Source: Micromonospora sp. KC213 (lineage in GTDB: Bacteria; Actinomycetota; Actinomycetes; Mycobacteriales; Micromonosporaceae). Taken from it: 45,643 nucleotides of DNA. Positions 8,701 to 15,604 of the stretch are shown here, piece after piece (the stretch's first letter is position 1; each line of letters begins with the position of its first letter). The DNA lies in assembly GCF_004348325.1 (NCBI RefSeq), contig NZ_SMKF01000026.1:1-45643 (forward strand). The letters are read 5' to 3'. The notes beneath the pieces were generated by a model. The model was not told the DNA's origin and searched no databases. It saw nothing but the letters and a program-made list of their open reading frames with translations. The translations under genes and the position numbers were made by a program.

Positions 8701-9975
8701 TCACCCGGCCACCGGCTCGACCGGCGCGAACCGGTGATCGGAGAGCCGCCGGGCCAGGATGCCGGTGCGGAACATCAGGCCGCCCTCCACCGGACCCAGC
8801 GGGTCGGGCAGGAACCGGCTCATGGTCAACTCGGGTTGGTCCAGGTAGCCGGCGGCCAGGGTGGCACCAGCGACGTACAACTCACCAACCTCACCAGGCG
8901 GCACCGGACCGAGCTCCGCGTCGAGGACGTACCGCCGAACCTGCGGCAACGGCGCGAGGTCGCCGGTACCGGGCAACACGGTCGCGCACAGCATCCCGGT
9001 CTCGGCAAAGCCGAGCACCTCCACCTCCTCGCGCGGCCGGCCAGCACCCTCGGCCCGCAGCCGCCACCGAACCGCGACCGGCTCCGGGCCAACCCGCTCC
9101 GGGTCGGCGGATCCTGCGCCGACCCGCTCGGGCAGAACCAGCTCCGCGCCGGTGAGCAGCGCGCGCAGCGCCACCACCACCGTCGCCGGCGTACCGGGAG
9201 GGACCGGGGGCAGCAGCCGGTCACCCCCACCCGTCGGGGATAGACCGCAGTCGCCGGCGAGCCAGGCCAGTTGCCGAGCACGCCACACCACGGCGGGGAG
9301 GCCCGGCCGGGGCGGCAGCATCACCAGCGATGCCTCGGAATCGTCCGCACCAGCGCCCACCGCCGGCGCCAGGGCGGCACGGGCCTGCCACGCCGTACCG
9401 GTCACGCCCACCCAGCGGGCCACCACCATCGACCACCCCGGCGACGCGGCCACCGACCCGGCCGGAAGCAGGACAAGGCCGGGGCGGGCGTCCGCCAACG
9501 ACGCGTCCGGCCGGTCACCCACCGACAGCACACAGGTGGCCCCGATGACCAGCACCGCGAGCGCGGCGGCGACCAGGTCCGCCGTGACCGGCCCGGCCAC
9601 ACCGACCCGCTCACCCGGGCCCACACCCGACTCGGTCAACCGCCCGGCCAGCTCCTCGACCAGTTCCCAGAGCTGCCGGTAGGAGACCCGCCGGTCTCCC
9701 GCCGACAGCGCCGGGGCATCCGGCTGCTCTCCTGCCGCCTTGTGCAACAGCCCGACCAGCGTCGCGGACGCGACCGGCGACAGCCGCCCGTCGCCGGCCC
9801 GCGCCGCCCCGGCGCTGCGCAGCTCCGCCACGTGCCGACCGCACGCCTGGATCGTGCCGGCGAACGGAACGACGCGCCAGCCCTGCGGCGGGCGTCGGCC
9901 GATCGGCCAGACCGCGAACTCCCTGGCTTCGGTGGCCACCAGTTGGAAGTAGCGGGGCTCCTTCCGCCCAACCAT
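8701..9975 (-). CDS. MbtH-like domain fused to a degenerate adenylation (AMP-binding) domain
   Basis: A 424-residue protein. Residues 7-50 resemble MbtH proteins: FQLVATEAREFAVWP then PPQGWRVV matches the two central Trp motifs (xLWP, GW), but the third (WTDMRP) is missing. Residues 65-424 align with NRPS adenylation domains. The A1 region (VSYRQLWELVEELAGRL) and A6 (GELYVAGATLAAGYL) are good. The A3 P-loop (YTSGSTGxPKG) is absent, A5 (YGPTE) is reduced to GFAETG, A7 YRTGD reads FRTGI without the catalytic Asp, and the C-terminal subdomain is missing. It is therefore unlikely to adenylate anything. GGGAG precedes the ATG by 6 nt, so it is probably translated. It could be a scaffold, chaperone or regulator. 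Confidence 0.75.
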   Translation of the reverse strand: MVGRKEPRYFQLVATEAREFAVWPIGRRPPQGWRVVPFAGTIQACGRHVAELRSAGAARAGDGRLSPVASATLVGLLHKAAGEQPDAPALSAGDRRVSYRQLWELVEELAGRLTESGVGPGERVGVAGPVTADLVAAALAVLVIGATCVLSVGDRPDASLADARPGLVLLPAGSVAASPGWSMVVARWVGVTGTAWQARAALAPAVGAGADDSEASLVMLPPRPGLPAVVWRARQLAWLAGDCGLSPTGGGDRLLPPVPPGTPATVVVALRALLTGAELVLPERVGAGSADPERVGPEPVAVRWRLRAEGAGRPREEVEVLGFAETGMLCATVLPGTGDLAPLPQVRRYVLDAELGPVPPGEVGELYVAGATLAAGYLDQPELTMSRFLPDPLGPVEGGLMFRTGILARRLSDHRFAPVEPVAG

Positions 9976-10028
9976 GTGATGCTCCCAGACTCCCGACCCG
10001 GAACAGGCGTTTCCGACGGATGGCGCAC

Positions 10029-10050
10029 GGCCCGCCCACGCGGACGGGCC
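10029..10050 (-). terminator. Hairpin downstream of the response regulator gene
   Basis: GGCCCG (10029-10034) and CGGGCC (10045-10050) pair, with two inner GC pairs after one mismatch and a 4-nt loop. It follows the leftward response regulator by 76 bp and precedes the leftward MbtH/adenylation gene, so it may separate their transcripts. Confidence 0.35.
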
Positions 10051-10126
10051 TCGACGACATCCGACCCGACGAACCTAGGCGACGGCGGTCATGGCCCGGT
10101 CACACCCGCCGACTGTCCACTGACGG

Positions 10127-10807
10127 TCAGGTGATGGGCTGGTCGTCCATCGGCTTGATCAGCCGGGCGGCGGTCGCTTTCCGGATGGCGTCCACCCGGG
10201 ACACCGCCTGCAACTTCGCGTAGATGTTGGTCAGATGCCGCTTGACGGTGGCCTCGGTGATGAACAGCCGGCTGGCGATCTGCGCGTTGCTCATCGCCTC
10301 CGCGATGAGGCGGAGCACCTCCAGCTCCCGGGCGGTCAGCGGAGTGCCGTTCGTCCGGGGCTTCTGCCGGTCCAGCCGTTCCACCGTCTCCCGCGACACC
10401 GCCAGCAGGACGCTCTGGCCAGGCCGGCGGACCACCGAGCGAACCGCGGCGACCAGGTCGTCCCGCAGGATCGTCTTCAGCAGGTACGCGACCGCGCCGG
10501 CCTCCAGCAACTCGTGCACCATGTCCGGGTCGTCGTGCATGGTCAGCACGATCACCCTGGTCTCCGGCGCCATCCGGCGGGCCTGGCGGATGATGGCCGA
10601 CGCGCCCGGCCCGGGCATCTCGACGTCGAGCAGCAGCACGTCCGGCCGCAGCCGGACGACCAGGGCCAGCGCCTCCGGCCCGGACGACGCCTCGCCGACC
10701 ACCGCGAACTCCGGTTCGGTGGAGAGCATCTCCCGGATGCCGTCGCGGAGCAGGTTGTGGTCGTCGGCCAGGCACACCCTGATCTGGGGCCGGGAGAACC
10801 CGCTCAC
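10127..10807 (-). CDS. LuxR/NarL-type response regulator
   Basis: A 226-residue two-component regulator. The receiver domain has the acidic pair DD (15-16), the phosphoacceptor Asp61 in LLLDVEMPG and the conserved Lys in AYLLKT. The C-terminal LuxR-type helix-turn-helix (LTARELEVLRLIAE to VKRHLTNIYAKL, about 157-200) binds DNA. The GTG start at 10807 sits right after a block of 59-bp repeats and uses a GAGGTGG ribosome-binding site supplied by the last repeat. The histidine kinase encoded just upstream on the same strand is the expected partner. Target genes are probably within the neighbouring cluster, but that is inference. Confidence 0.92.
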   Translation of the reverse strand: MSGFSRPQIRVCLADDHNLLRDGIREMLSTEPEFAVVGEASSGPEALALVVRLRPDVLLLDVEMPGPGASAIIRQARRMAPETRVIVLTMHDDPDMVHELLEAGAVAYLLKTILRDDLVAAVRSVVRRPGQSVLLAVSRETVERLDRQKPRTNGTPLTARELEVLRLIAEAMSNAQIASRLFITEATVKRHLTNIYAKLQAVSRVDAIRKATAARLIKPMDDQPIT

Positions 10808-10997
10808 AGGACCACCTCAGTTCGCGACTGCGGGGCTCGCAGAACCGGCTCACTCCTCGCGCTCACAGGACCACCTCAGATCGCGACTGCGGGGCTCGCA
10901 GAACCGGCTCACTCCTCGCGCTCACAGGACCACCTCAGATCGCGACTGCGGGGCTCGCAGAACCGGCTCACTCCTCGCGCTCACAGGGCCGCCTCGG
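10802..10997 (-). repeat. Three tandem 59-bp repeats plus a partial fourth
   Basis: Copies lie at 10802-10860, 10861-10919 and 10920-10978, differing by one base, with a diverged partial copy at 10979-10997 inside the kinase 3' end. On the coding strand each unit carries CTGAGGTGGTCCTGTGAGC, that is, a ribosome-binding site and a GTGA start/stop junction. Three units equal 177 bp, exactly the distance between the kinase's own GTGA and the regulator's GTG. Removing them would restore an ordinary 4-nt GTGA overlap. Not CRISPR: there are no spacers. Confidence 0.95.
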
Positions 10998-12063
10998 AGA
11001 ACGGGATGTGGACCTCGACCCGGGTGCCCCGGCCGGGGGTGCTGGTCAACTCCAGGACACCGTGCAGTAGCAGCGCCCGCTCGTACATCGACGGCAGGCC
11101 GCCCCGTGCCCGGTCGGGGTCGCTGGTGTCGAAGCCGCACCCGTCGTCCACCACCGTGGCGGCGACGGTGGTGGCACCCACGTCGACGGAGAGCTCCAGT
11201 CGGGTGGGCTCGGCGTGCCGCAACGCGTTGCGCGTCGCCTCCCGCATGATCAGGTACAGCTCCTCGAGCACGTCGGGCGGCAGCACCTTGAGGTCGCCGG
11301 TGGTGGTGATCGAGAACTGCACCGAGGCGGGGGCGTTGGCTTCCAGGTAGGCACGCAGGGTGCGTTCAAGTCCGTACTCGCCCACCGACCGGCGCAGCTC
11401 GGCGGAGAGGTGCCGGACCGTCCGCAGCGCCTCGTCCAGTGACTCGATCGCTGTGTCGATCTTGGCTCGGGCCTGCGCCGGATCCCGATCGGCGTAGTGC
11501 CGGTGCAGGTCCAACTGGTGCAGCGTCAGGCCCATCTCGTGCAGCACCCGGTCGTGCAGCTCGCGGGCGATCCGCGTCCGTTCCTCCTGCCGGGATGCCT
11601 GGAGCTTCTCCATCAGAAAGGCCACATAGGACATCGACGCCAGTGCCACCCGGGCCATGATGGCCTCGTGCAGGGCCCGGCTGATCCGCAGCGCGCCGGC
11701 GCTGTCGGTCGGCGGCAGGTCGCGGGTGATGACCGGCAGCATGACCTCGAACAGGGTGGTCGCCGCGCGCAGCGACTGCACCGGGTGGATGCCGCGGCGG
11801 GCCCGGTCGGCACCGATGTTGACGTTGAACAGCCGCGCCTCGCCGACCAGCTCCAGGGGAGACGTCTCGGACACCGTCACCCGGGCGGCGACGTCGTCGA
11901 GCACGGCCTGAACCTGGACCGCCAGTTGCGCCAGCACATCGGGACCCTTGATCAGCTCGCTGCCCTGCCGACGCAGCGACTCCTGGAACGCGTCGACGAT
12001 CTCCCGCGCCGTGGAGGACAGTTCGGCCTCGGCTACGGGCTCCATTGCGTACGGCTTCGCCAC
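10981..12063 (-). CDS. Soluble histidine kinase (HisKA_3 family)
   Basis: A 360-residue sensor kinase without membrane segments. An N-terminal helical region of about 155 residues is of unknown sensing function. It is followed by the DHp motif RIARELHDRVLHEMG (phosphorylated His170), an N-box (REATRNALRHA) and G-box (DDGCGFD) of the HATPase domain. It phosphorylates the NarL-type regulator encoded next. The start GTG at 12063 follows GGGGGG; in-frame codons extend to 12165, but that part lies over the repeat-rich promoter region. The stop shares a GTGA with what was probably the original regulator start, now separated by the 59-bp repeats. Confidence 0.88.
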   Translation of the reverse strand: MAKPYAMEPVAEAELSSTAREIVDAFQESLRRQGSELIKGPDVLAQLAVQVQAVLDDVAARVTVSETSPLELVGEARLFNVNIGADRARRGIHPVQSLRAATTLFEVMLPVITRDLPPTDSAGALRISRALHEAIMARVALASMSYVAFLMEKLQASRQEERTRIARELHDRVLHEMGLTLHQLDLHRHYADRDPAQARAKIDTAIESLDEALRTVRHLSAELRRSVGEYGLERTLRAYLEANAPASVQFSITTTGDLKVLPPDVLEELYLIMREATRNALRHAEPTRLELSVDVGATTVAATVVDDGCGFDTSDPDRARGGLPSMYERALLLHGVLELTSTPGRGTRVEVHIPFSEAAL

Positions 12064-12121
12064 GGATCCCCCCGCTGTCTCGCCCGAGGCTACCACGGTA
12101 GTGCCCACGTCGCGGAGCGTA

Positions 12122-12151
12122 GATTGTCCGGTCGCCAGCCTCCGATTGTCC
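12122..12151 (-). promoter_or_regulatory. Direct repeat GGACAATC, 22-bp period, upstream of the kinase gene
   Basis: GGACAATC on the minus strand occurs at 12144-12151 and 12122-12129, a 22-bp period (two helical turns). The second copy abuts TACGCT (12116-12121), a possible -10 for the kinase gene. Direct repeats in multiples of 11 bp next to a -10 are the layout used by SARP activators, but other regulators also use them. Confidence 0.4.
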
Positions 12152-12205
12152 ACAACGGAGAGCACCCGACGGCGGACGGAGACCCGCCCGCCGTCCGCCG
12201 GTGGT

Positions 12206-13165
12206 TCAGTACAGGAACAGACCCAGCACCGTCAGGTGGACCGCGTACTGGCTGGCCATGAAGATCCGGTACGGCCGCCGCTGCCGCCGCCGGTCGGCGG
12301 CCCCCGCCCCGGTGAGCACGCAGCCGACCACCGCGCCCGCACCCACAGCCAACACGGTCGCCGGCACCAGCAATGCCGGGGCCACCAGCAGGGCACCGGC
12401 CAGCAGCACGCCGCCGGCCACCACGACCAACCCGGCCATCAGCCGGCGGGCACCGCGGTCGCCGAGCAGCACCGGCAAGGTACGCCGACCGGCCGCCCGG
12501 TCACCGGCCACGTCGGACAGGTCCTTGGTGGTGCCCGCGAACGCCATCCACAGCGACATGGCCACCATCACCACCACCAGGTCGGGGGTGACCGAGGCGC
12601 CGGCAGCCGCGCTCCCGGCCAGGTAGGTGACGATGCCACCGGCGGCGACCACCAGGACGAAACCCAGCATGTTGCCCTTCTGCGGGCGAGGGCCGGCCGA
12701 GTACGCCCAGCCGAGCGCCAGCATCAGCGCCACCAACGCGACCATCCGCGCGGAGACCGCGCCGGCCAACGCCAACGCCACCAGGGCCAGGCCGACCACG
12801 ATCCGCCGGGCGGCCCGCACCGGCAGCGCCCCGGTGGCCAGCGGACGGGTCGAGCCGTTTCGGCGGTCCTCGACCTGATCGGACAGCCCGTTGAACAGGT
12901 AGACGCACCAGGTCGCACCGAGCCAGGCGAGCGCACCGAGCAGCAGGGTCGCGGGACGGGCGACGATCCCCTGTGGGGCGGCGACCGCCGCCCCCGCGAA
13001 GAACCGCAACTGAAAGACGACCTGGACGACGGGGCGGGCCTCACGCCAACTCGCCGACACCTGCCGACCAACCTCCGCCACGGCGGTGCGGACCGGCGCC
13101 AGCGGCCGGCCGACACCTTCGACACGGAAAGACCGGTCGGGCCGAATTACCGAGTGATAGGTCAT
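12206..13165 (-). CDS. UbiA family prenyltransferase
   Basis: A 319-residue integral membrane enzyme that would transfer a polyprenyl chain. The first Asp-rich motif is NGLSDQVEDRRNGSTRP (Asn92, Asp96, Asp100, with Gly93 in place of the usual Asp), and the second is TKDLSDVAGDRAAGRRTLP; both are needed for Mg-pyrophosphate binding in this family. Eight to nine hydrophobic segments span residues 70-318. The N-terminal 50 residues are cytoplasmic and basic. The ATG at 13165 is used although its ribosome-binding site is weak. It is divergent from the SARP gene and so may be controlled from the same 200-bp region. Acceptor is unknown. Confidence 0.88.
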   Translation of the reverse strand: MTYHSVIRPDRSFRVEGVGRPLAPVRTAVAEVGRQVSASWREARPVVQVVFQLRFFAGAAVAAPQGIVARPATLLLGALAWLGATWCVYLFNGLSDQVEDRRNGSTRPLATGALPVRAARRIVVGLALVALALAGAVSARMVALVALMLALGWAYSAGPRPQKGNMLGFVLVVAAGGIVTYLAGSAAAGASVTPDLVVVMVAMSLWMAFAGTTKDLSDVAGDRAAGRRTLPVLLGDRGARRLMAGLVVVAGGVLLAGALLVAPALLVPATVLAVGAGAVVGCVLTGAGAADRRRQRRPYRIFMASQYAVHLTVLGLFLY

Positions 13166-13222
13166 ACCAAAATCGTGGCGGCGGAGCGCGTTTCCCGGTT
13201 CATCCGTGGCACTGAGTCGGCA

Positions 13223-13238
13223 TACGACCATGGTCGTA
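13223..13238. promoter_or_regulatory. Perfect 16-bp palindrome, cluster operator site A
   Basis: TACGACCATGGTCGTA is its own reverse complement and sits midway in the divergent UbiA/SARP promoter region. Its centre is 59.5 bp upstream of the -35 of the SARP promoter. A 12/16 version (TACGCATTTGGTCGTA) and a half site (TACGACCT) occur 58.5 bp upstream of the two related promoters at 14.5 and 23.8 kb. Confidence 0.6.
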
Positions 13239-13281
13239 GGAGCAGTACCACCAACCGGCACCTTTCCCGCCGGCACAGAAC

Positions 13282-13318
13282 CCGCCACCTTGGCCACCGC
13301 AACACCGCTGTCTACGGT
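13282..13318 (+). promoter_or_regulatory. Cluster-type promoter A (SARP gene)
   Basis: CCGCCACCTTGGCCA ends with a -35 TTGGCC (13290-13295). After 17 bp comes TACGGT (13313-13318) as -10. The 15-base block is identical to the one in front of the GT2 operon and 14/15 like that in front of the GT1 gene. Recognition by the SARP or by the LuxR regulator is inferred. Confidence 0.6.
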
Positions 13319-13348
13319 CGAACCGTCGTTCCCGACGAGGGGTTCGAC
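13317..13348 (+). promoter_or_regulatory. Inverted repeat just upstream of the SARP start
   Basis: GTCGAACC (13317-13324) and GGTTCGAC (13341-13348) are perfect 8-bp arms with a nested CGTCG/CGACG inside. The element covers the probable transcription start and ends 18 bp before the ATG, so it could be a repressor site or a 5' UTR hairpin limiting translation. Confidence 0.45.
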
Positions 13349-13366
13349 GGAATACGGCGGTGCCAG

Positions 13367-14077
13367 ATGTCGAACAACGTAGAATCGTCGAGCGTCGAGC
13401 TGCTCGGCGAATTCCGGATCTCCATTCATGGTCGTCCCGTCACCAACTGGCGGGCCGGCAGGTCGCGGGCGCTGGTGCAGTACCTGCTGGTCCACCGGAA
13501 CCGGCCGGTCAGCCGGGACACCCTGCGCGAGGCGTTGTGGCCACACCTGCCGCCGTCGGCCGGCGCCACCTCGGTCAAGGCCGCGGTGCACGGCGCCCGA
13601 CGGGCGCTGGGCGAGGCCGCCGACCGGCCGGCACCGCTGCAGATCTGTTCCGTGGACGGCGGCTACCTGCTCCGCACGGACCAGCTCTGGATCGACATGG
13701 CCGCGTTCGACCGGCTGGTCAGGGCCGCCACCGCCGCCGCCGCCAGCGGCGACCACGAGGGCGCCGCCGGGCACTTCCGGCACGCGGTGGCGATCTACCG
13801 GGGTCCGCTGCTGCCGAACCAGGACGCCGAATGGGTGGTGACGGAGCGCGAGTGGCTCCGGACGCAGGCCCTGCACGCCCTGCGCTTCCTCAGCGACCGG
13901 GCGCTGGGCGCCGACGACCCGTGGACCGCCATCCACTGGAGCCGCCGGGCCCTGGACGTGGATCCGTACGACCAGGCGACCTTCGCCGTGATGGCCGACT
14001 GCCACCGCCGGCTCGGCCTCGGCGCGCAGGCGCGGCGCTGGGACGACCTGGCCGCCAACCGGCTGGCGGAGGTGTGA
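13367..14077 (+). CDS. SARP-type transcriptional activator (winged helix + BTAD)
   Basis: A 236-residue regulator. Residues 9-100 form an OmpR-like winged helix (VELLGEFRISIHGRPV, RALVQYLLVHRNRPVSRDTL, SVDGGYLL), and residues 105-235 form the bacterial transcriptional activation domain (AAFDRLVRAATAAAASGDHEGAAGHF, with YRGPLLP and the C-terminal TPR-like helices). It is a small SARP without the ATPase or sensor domains of larger relatives. SARPs activate antibiotic clusters by binding direct repeats near the -35. The ATG at 13367 is the first methionine before the conserved domain. It is followed 42 bp later by a small peptide gene with which it forms an operon ending in a clear terminator. 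Confidence 0.88.
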   Translation: MSNNVESSSVELLGEFRISIHGRPVTNWRAGRSRALVQYLLVHRNRPVSRDTLREALWPHLPPSAGATSVKAAVHGARRALGEAADRPAPLQICSVDGGYLLRTDQLWIDMAAFDRLVRAATAAAASGDHEGAAGHFRHAVAIYRGPLLPNQDAEWVVTEREWLRTQALHALRFLSDRALGADDPWTAIHWSRRALDVDPYDQATFAVMADCHRRLGLGAQARRWDDLAANRLAEV

Positions 14078-14119
14078 CCGCCGCCGGGCACCGATCGGCG
14101 TACGACTGGAAGGAGCAGC

Positions 14120-14347
14120 ATGACCATCACGACCTCGCTGGAGCACCCGGCGCGCACCACGCCCCGGGTGGTCCGGCCGGCAGGAGCCCGCCCCGTCGAA
14201 CGACCGGGCACCGGGCTCGCCCCGCCCGCCCCGCCGCCGTCGCTGCGTAGCCGTTGTCGCGGGCGGTTGTTGCGGATCCAGCAGTTCCTGCTGGGCACCG
14301 TCGACGAATGTCCACCCATCCTGCTGCACCTCACACAGCGAAACTGA
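14120..14347 (+). CDS. 75-residue peptide of unknown function in the SARP operon
   Basis: The ATG is preceded by GGAAGGAG with 5 nt spacing, the best ribosome-binding site in this region, so the ORF is very likely translated. The N-terminal 45 residues are Pro/Arg/Thr-rich and look disordered. The C-terminus is different: RLLRIQQFLLGTVDECPPIL then LHLTQRN, with a second Cys upstream (RSRCRGR). The size, the strong signal and the position right after a cluster activator would fit a ribosomally made precursor, a small regulator or a protein partner. I recognise no family. A terminator follows 35 bp later. Confidence 0.65.
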   Translation: MTITTSLEHPARTTPRVVRPAGARPVERPGTGLAPPAPPPSLRSRCRGRLLRIQQFLLGTVDECPPILLHLTQRN

Positions 14348-14381
14348 CCCCACCCACCACCCGTATCCGAATCGGGGGTCG

Positions 14382-14426
14382 AGGGCGTCCCGCACGTCGC
14401 GCAGCCGCGTGCGGGGCGCCCTTTTT
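14382..14426 (+). terminator. Intrinsic terminator after the SARP/peptide operon
   Basis: AGGGCGTCCCGCACG (14382-14396) pairs with 14408-14422 over 15 bp with a single G-U, loop of 11 nt, and is followed by TTTTT (14422-14426). One of the few hairpins in the window with a true U-tract. It separates the regulator operon from the GT2 operon promoter. Confidence 0.88.
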
Positions 14427-14440
14427 CCGTGCCGTGCGAA

Positions 14441-14456
14441 TACGCATTTGGTCGTA
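14441..14456 (+). promoter_or_regulatory. Cluster operator site B
   Basis: TACGCATTTGGTCGTA matches the perfect palindrome at 13223-13238 in 12 of 16 positions, with the right half intact. Its centre is 58.5 bp upstream of the -35 of promoter B, the same distance (within 1 bp) as in the other two promoters. Confidence 0.5.
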
Positions 14457-14498
14457 GTACTCCTGCCACCTTCGAGGAAATCCCACACGGATCGGGAT

Positions 14499-14535
14499 CC
14501 GCCACCTTGGCCAACGATCCACCCGTCCCTAACGT
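14499..14535 (+). promoter_or_regulatory. Cluster-type promoter B (GT2 operon)
   Basis: CCGCCACCTTGGCCA (14499-14513) is identical to promoter A. It contains -35 TTGGCC (14507-14512), a 17-bp spacer, and -10 TAACGT (14530-14535), with 61 bp to the ATG of the first glycosyltransferase gene. It should drive the run of genes to 22.5 kb. Confidence 0.6.
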
Positions 14536-14596
14536 CGTGGGCACCGATATTCCTGGACGTCCTTTCCGGACGTCGAATGCGAAAGGGAGAGGCCGG

Positions 14597-15604
14597 ATGG
14601 CCGCGGATCAGCAGACGGTGTCGGTGATCGTGCCGAACTACAACTACGAGAAGACGCTGGGCGCCTGCCTGGACGCCGTGTTCGCGCAGACCCACCGCCC
14701 GTACGAGGTCATCGTCGTCGACGACGGCTCCACCGACCGGTCCCGGGAGATCGCGGCACGCTACCCGTGTCGCGTCGTCTCAGGCGGCGGCAACCGGGGC
14801 GTGTCGGCCGCCCGCAACCTCGGTGCCCGCGAGGCGCGCGGCGAGATCCTCTTCTTCGTCGACTCCGACGTGGCGCTGCGGCCTGACGCGATCGCCAACG
14901 CGCTGGCGGTCATGGCCGCCGACCCGGAGTGCGGCTGTGTGCACGGCACGTACGACACCCGGCCGCTCTACGACGACGGGCCCATCGAGCACTACAAGGT
15001 CCTGCACGCGCACTGGTGGCGGCGGCGCAGCGTGGGCCGGGTGAACACGGCGATCTTCGCGCTGGCCGCGGTGCGGCGCTCGGCTTTCCTGGCGGCCGGG
15101 CCGTTTCACGAGGGGCTACGGGACGCCGAGGACGTCGAGTACAGCGACCGGCTCGCCCGGGTGACCGGGATCCGGTTGACCGACACCGTGGTGGGCCGAC
15201 ACGACGACTGCGCCGGGTTCCGGGCGATGCTGCGCGAACAGTACCGGCGCTCGCTGCCGCTGGCGGCGTTCGCCGGGGCGCACCGGATGCGCTCCGGCAG
15301 CGTCGCGGTCAACCCCGCCCTCGGCGTGCTGACCGCCCCGCTGGTGCTCGCCACGCTGCCGTTGGCGCTGGCCCACCCGGCCCTGCTCGCCGTGCCGCTG
15401 GCCTGCTTCGGGCTGTTTCTGCTGGCCGACCCGGGCCTGCTGCCGTTCGTCCGCCGGGAACGAGGGCTGGGCTTCCTGGCCTGGTTCGTCGGCGTACACC
15501 TGGTGGCCCAGCTGGCCATCGTGGCCGGCGTGGCGGCCGGCTTCTCCGCCCGGCTGCGCGGCGCCGGCACGCCACGGCCGCTGACCCTGGCGGAGGGCCG
15601 GTGA
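14597..15604 (+). CDS. Family 2 glycosyltransferase, membrane-anchored (first copy)
   Basis: A 335-residue inverting glycosyltransferase. The GT-A fold starts with SVIVPNYNYEKTL; VVDDGSTD (about 41-48) binds the nucleotide and VDSDVAL (Asp89-Ser-Asp91) is the metal-binding DxD motif. The later ED of LRDAEDVEYSDRL is the likely catalytic acid region. Residues 235-320 contain three to four hydrophobic helices, which place the catalytic domain at the cytoplasmic membrane face and suggest a lipid-linked acceptor. GGGAGAGG precedes the ATG at 14597. The stop overlaps the next start (TGATG). A close paralogue is encoded at 20.3 kb. Confidence 0.88.
   Translation: MAADQQTVSVIVPNYNYEKTLGACLDAVFAQTHRPYEVIVVDDGSTDRSREIAARYPCRVVSGGGNRGVSAARNLGAREARGEILFFVDSDVALRPDAIANALAVMAADPECGCVHGTYDTRPLYDDGPIEHYKVLHAHWWRRRSVGRVNTAIFALAAVRRSAFLAAGPFHEGLRDAEDVEYSDRLARVTGIRLTDTVVGRHDDCAGFRAMLREQYRRSLPLAAFAGAHRMRSGSVAVNPALGVLTAPLVLATLPLALAHPALLAVPLACFGLFLLADPGLLPFVRRERGLGFLAWFVGVHLVAQLAIVAGVAAGFSARLRGAGTPRPLTLAEGR

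Noticed and set aside
10802..10997. CRISPR array
   Set aside because: The 59-bp units are directly adjacent with no spacers and carry gene-junction signals.
13166..14695. Upstream extension of the UbiA prenyltransferase frame
   Set aside because: It would lie antisense to the SARP and peptide genes; the UbiA homology begins right after the ATG at 13165.
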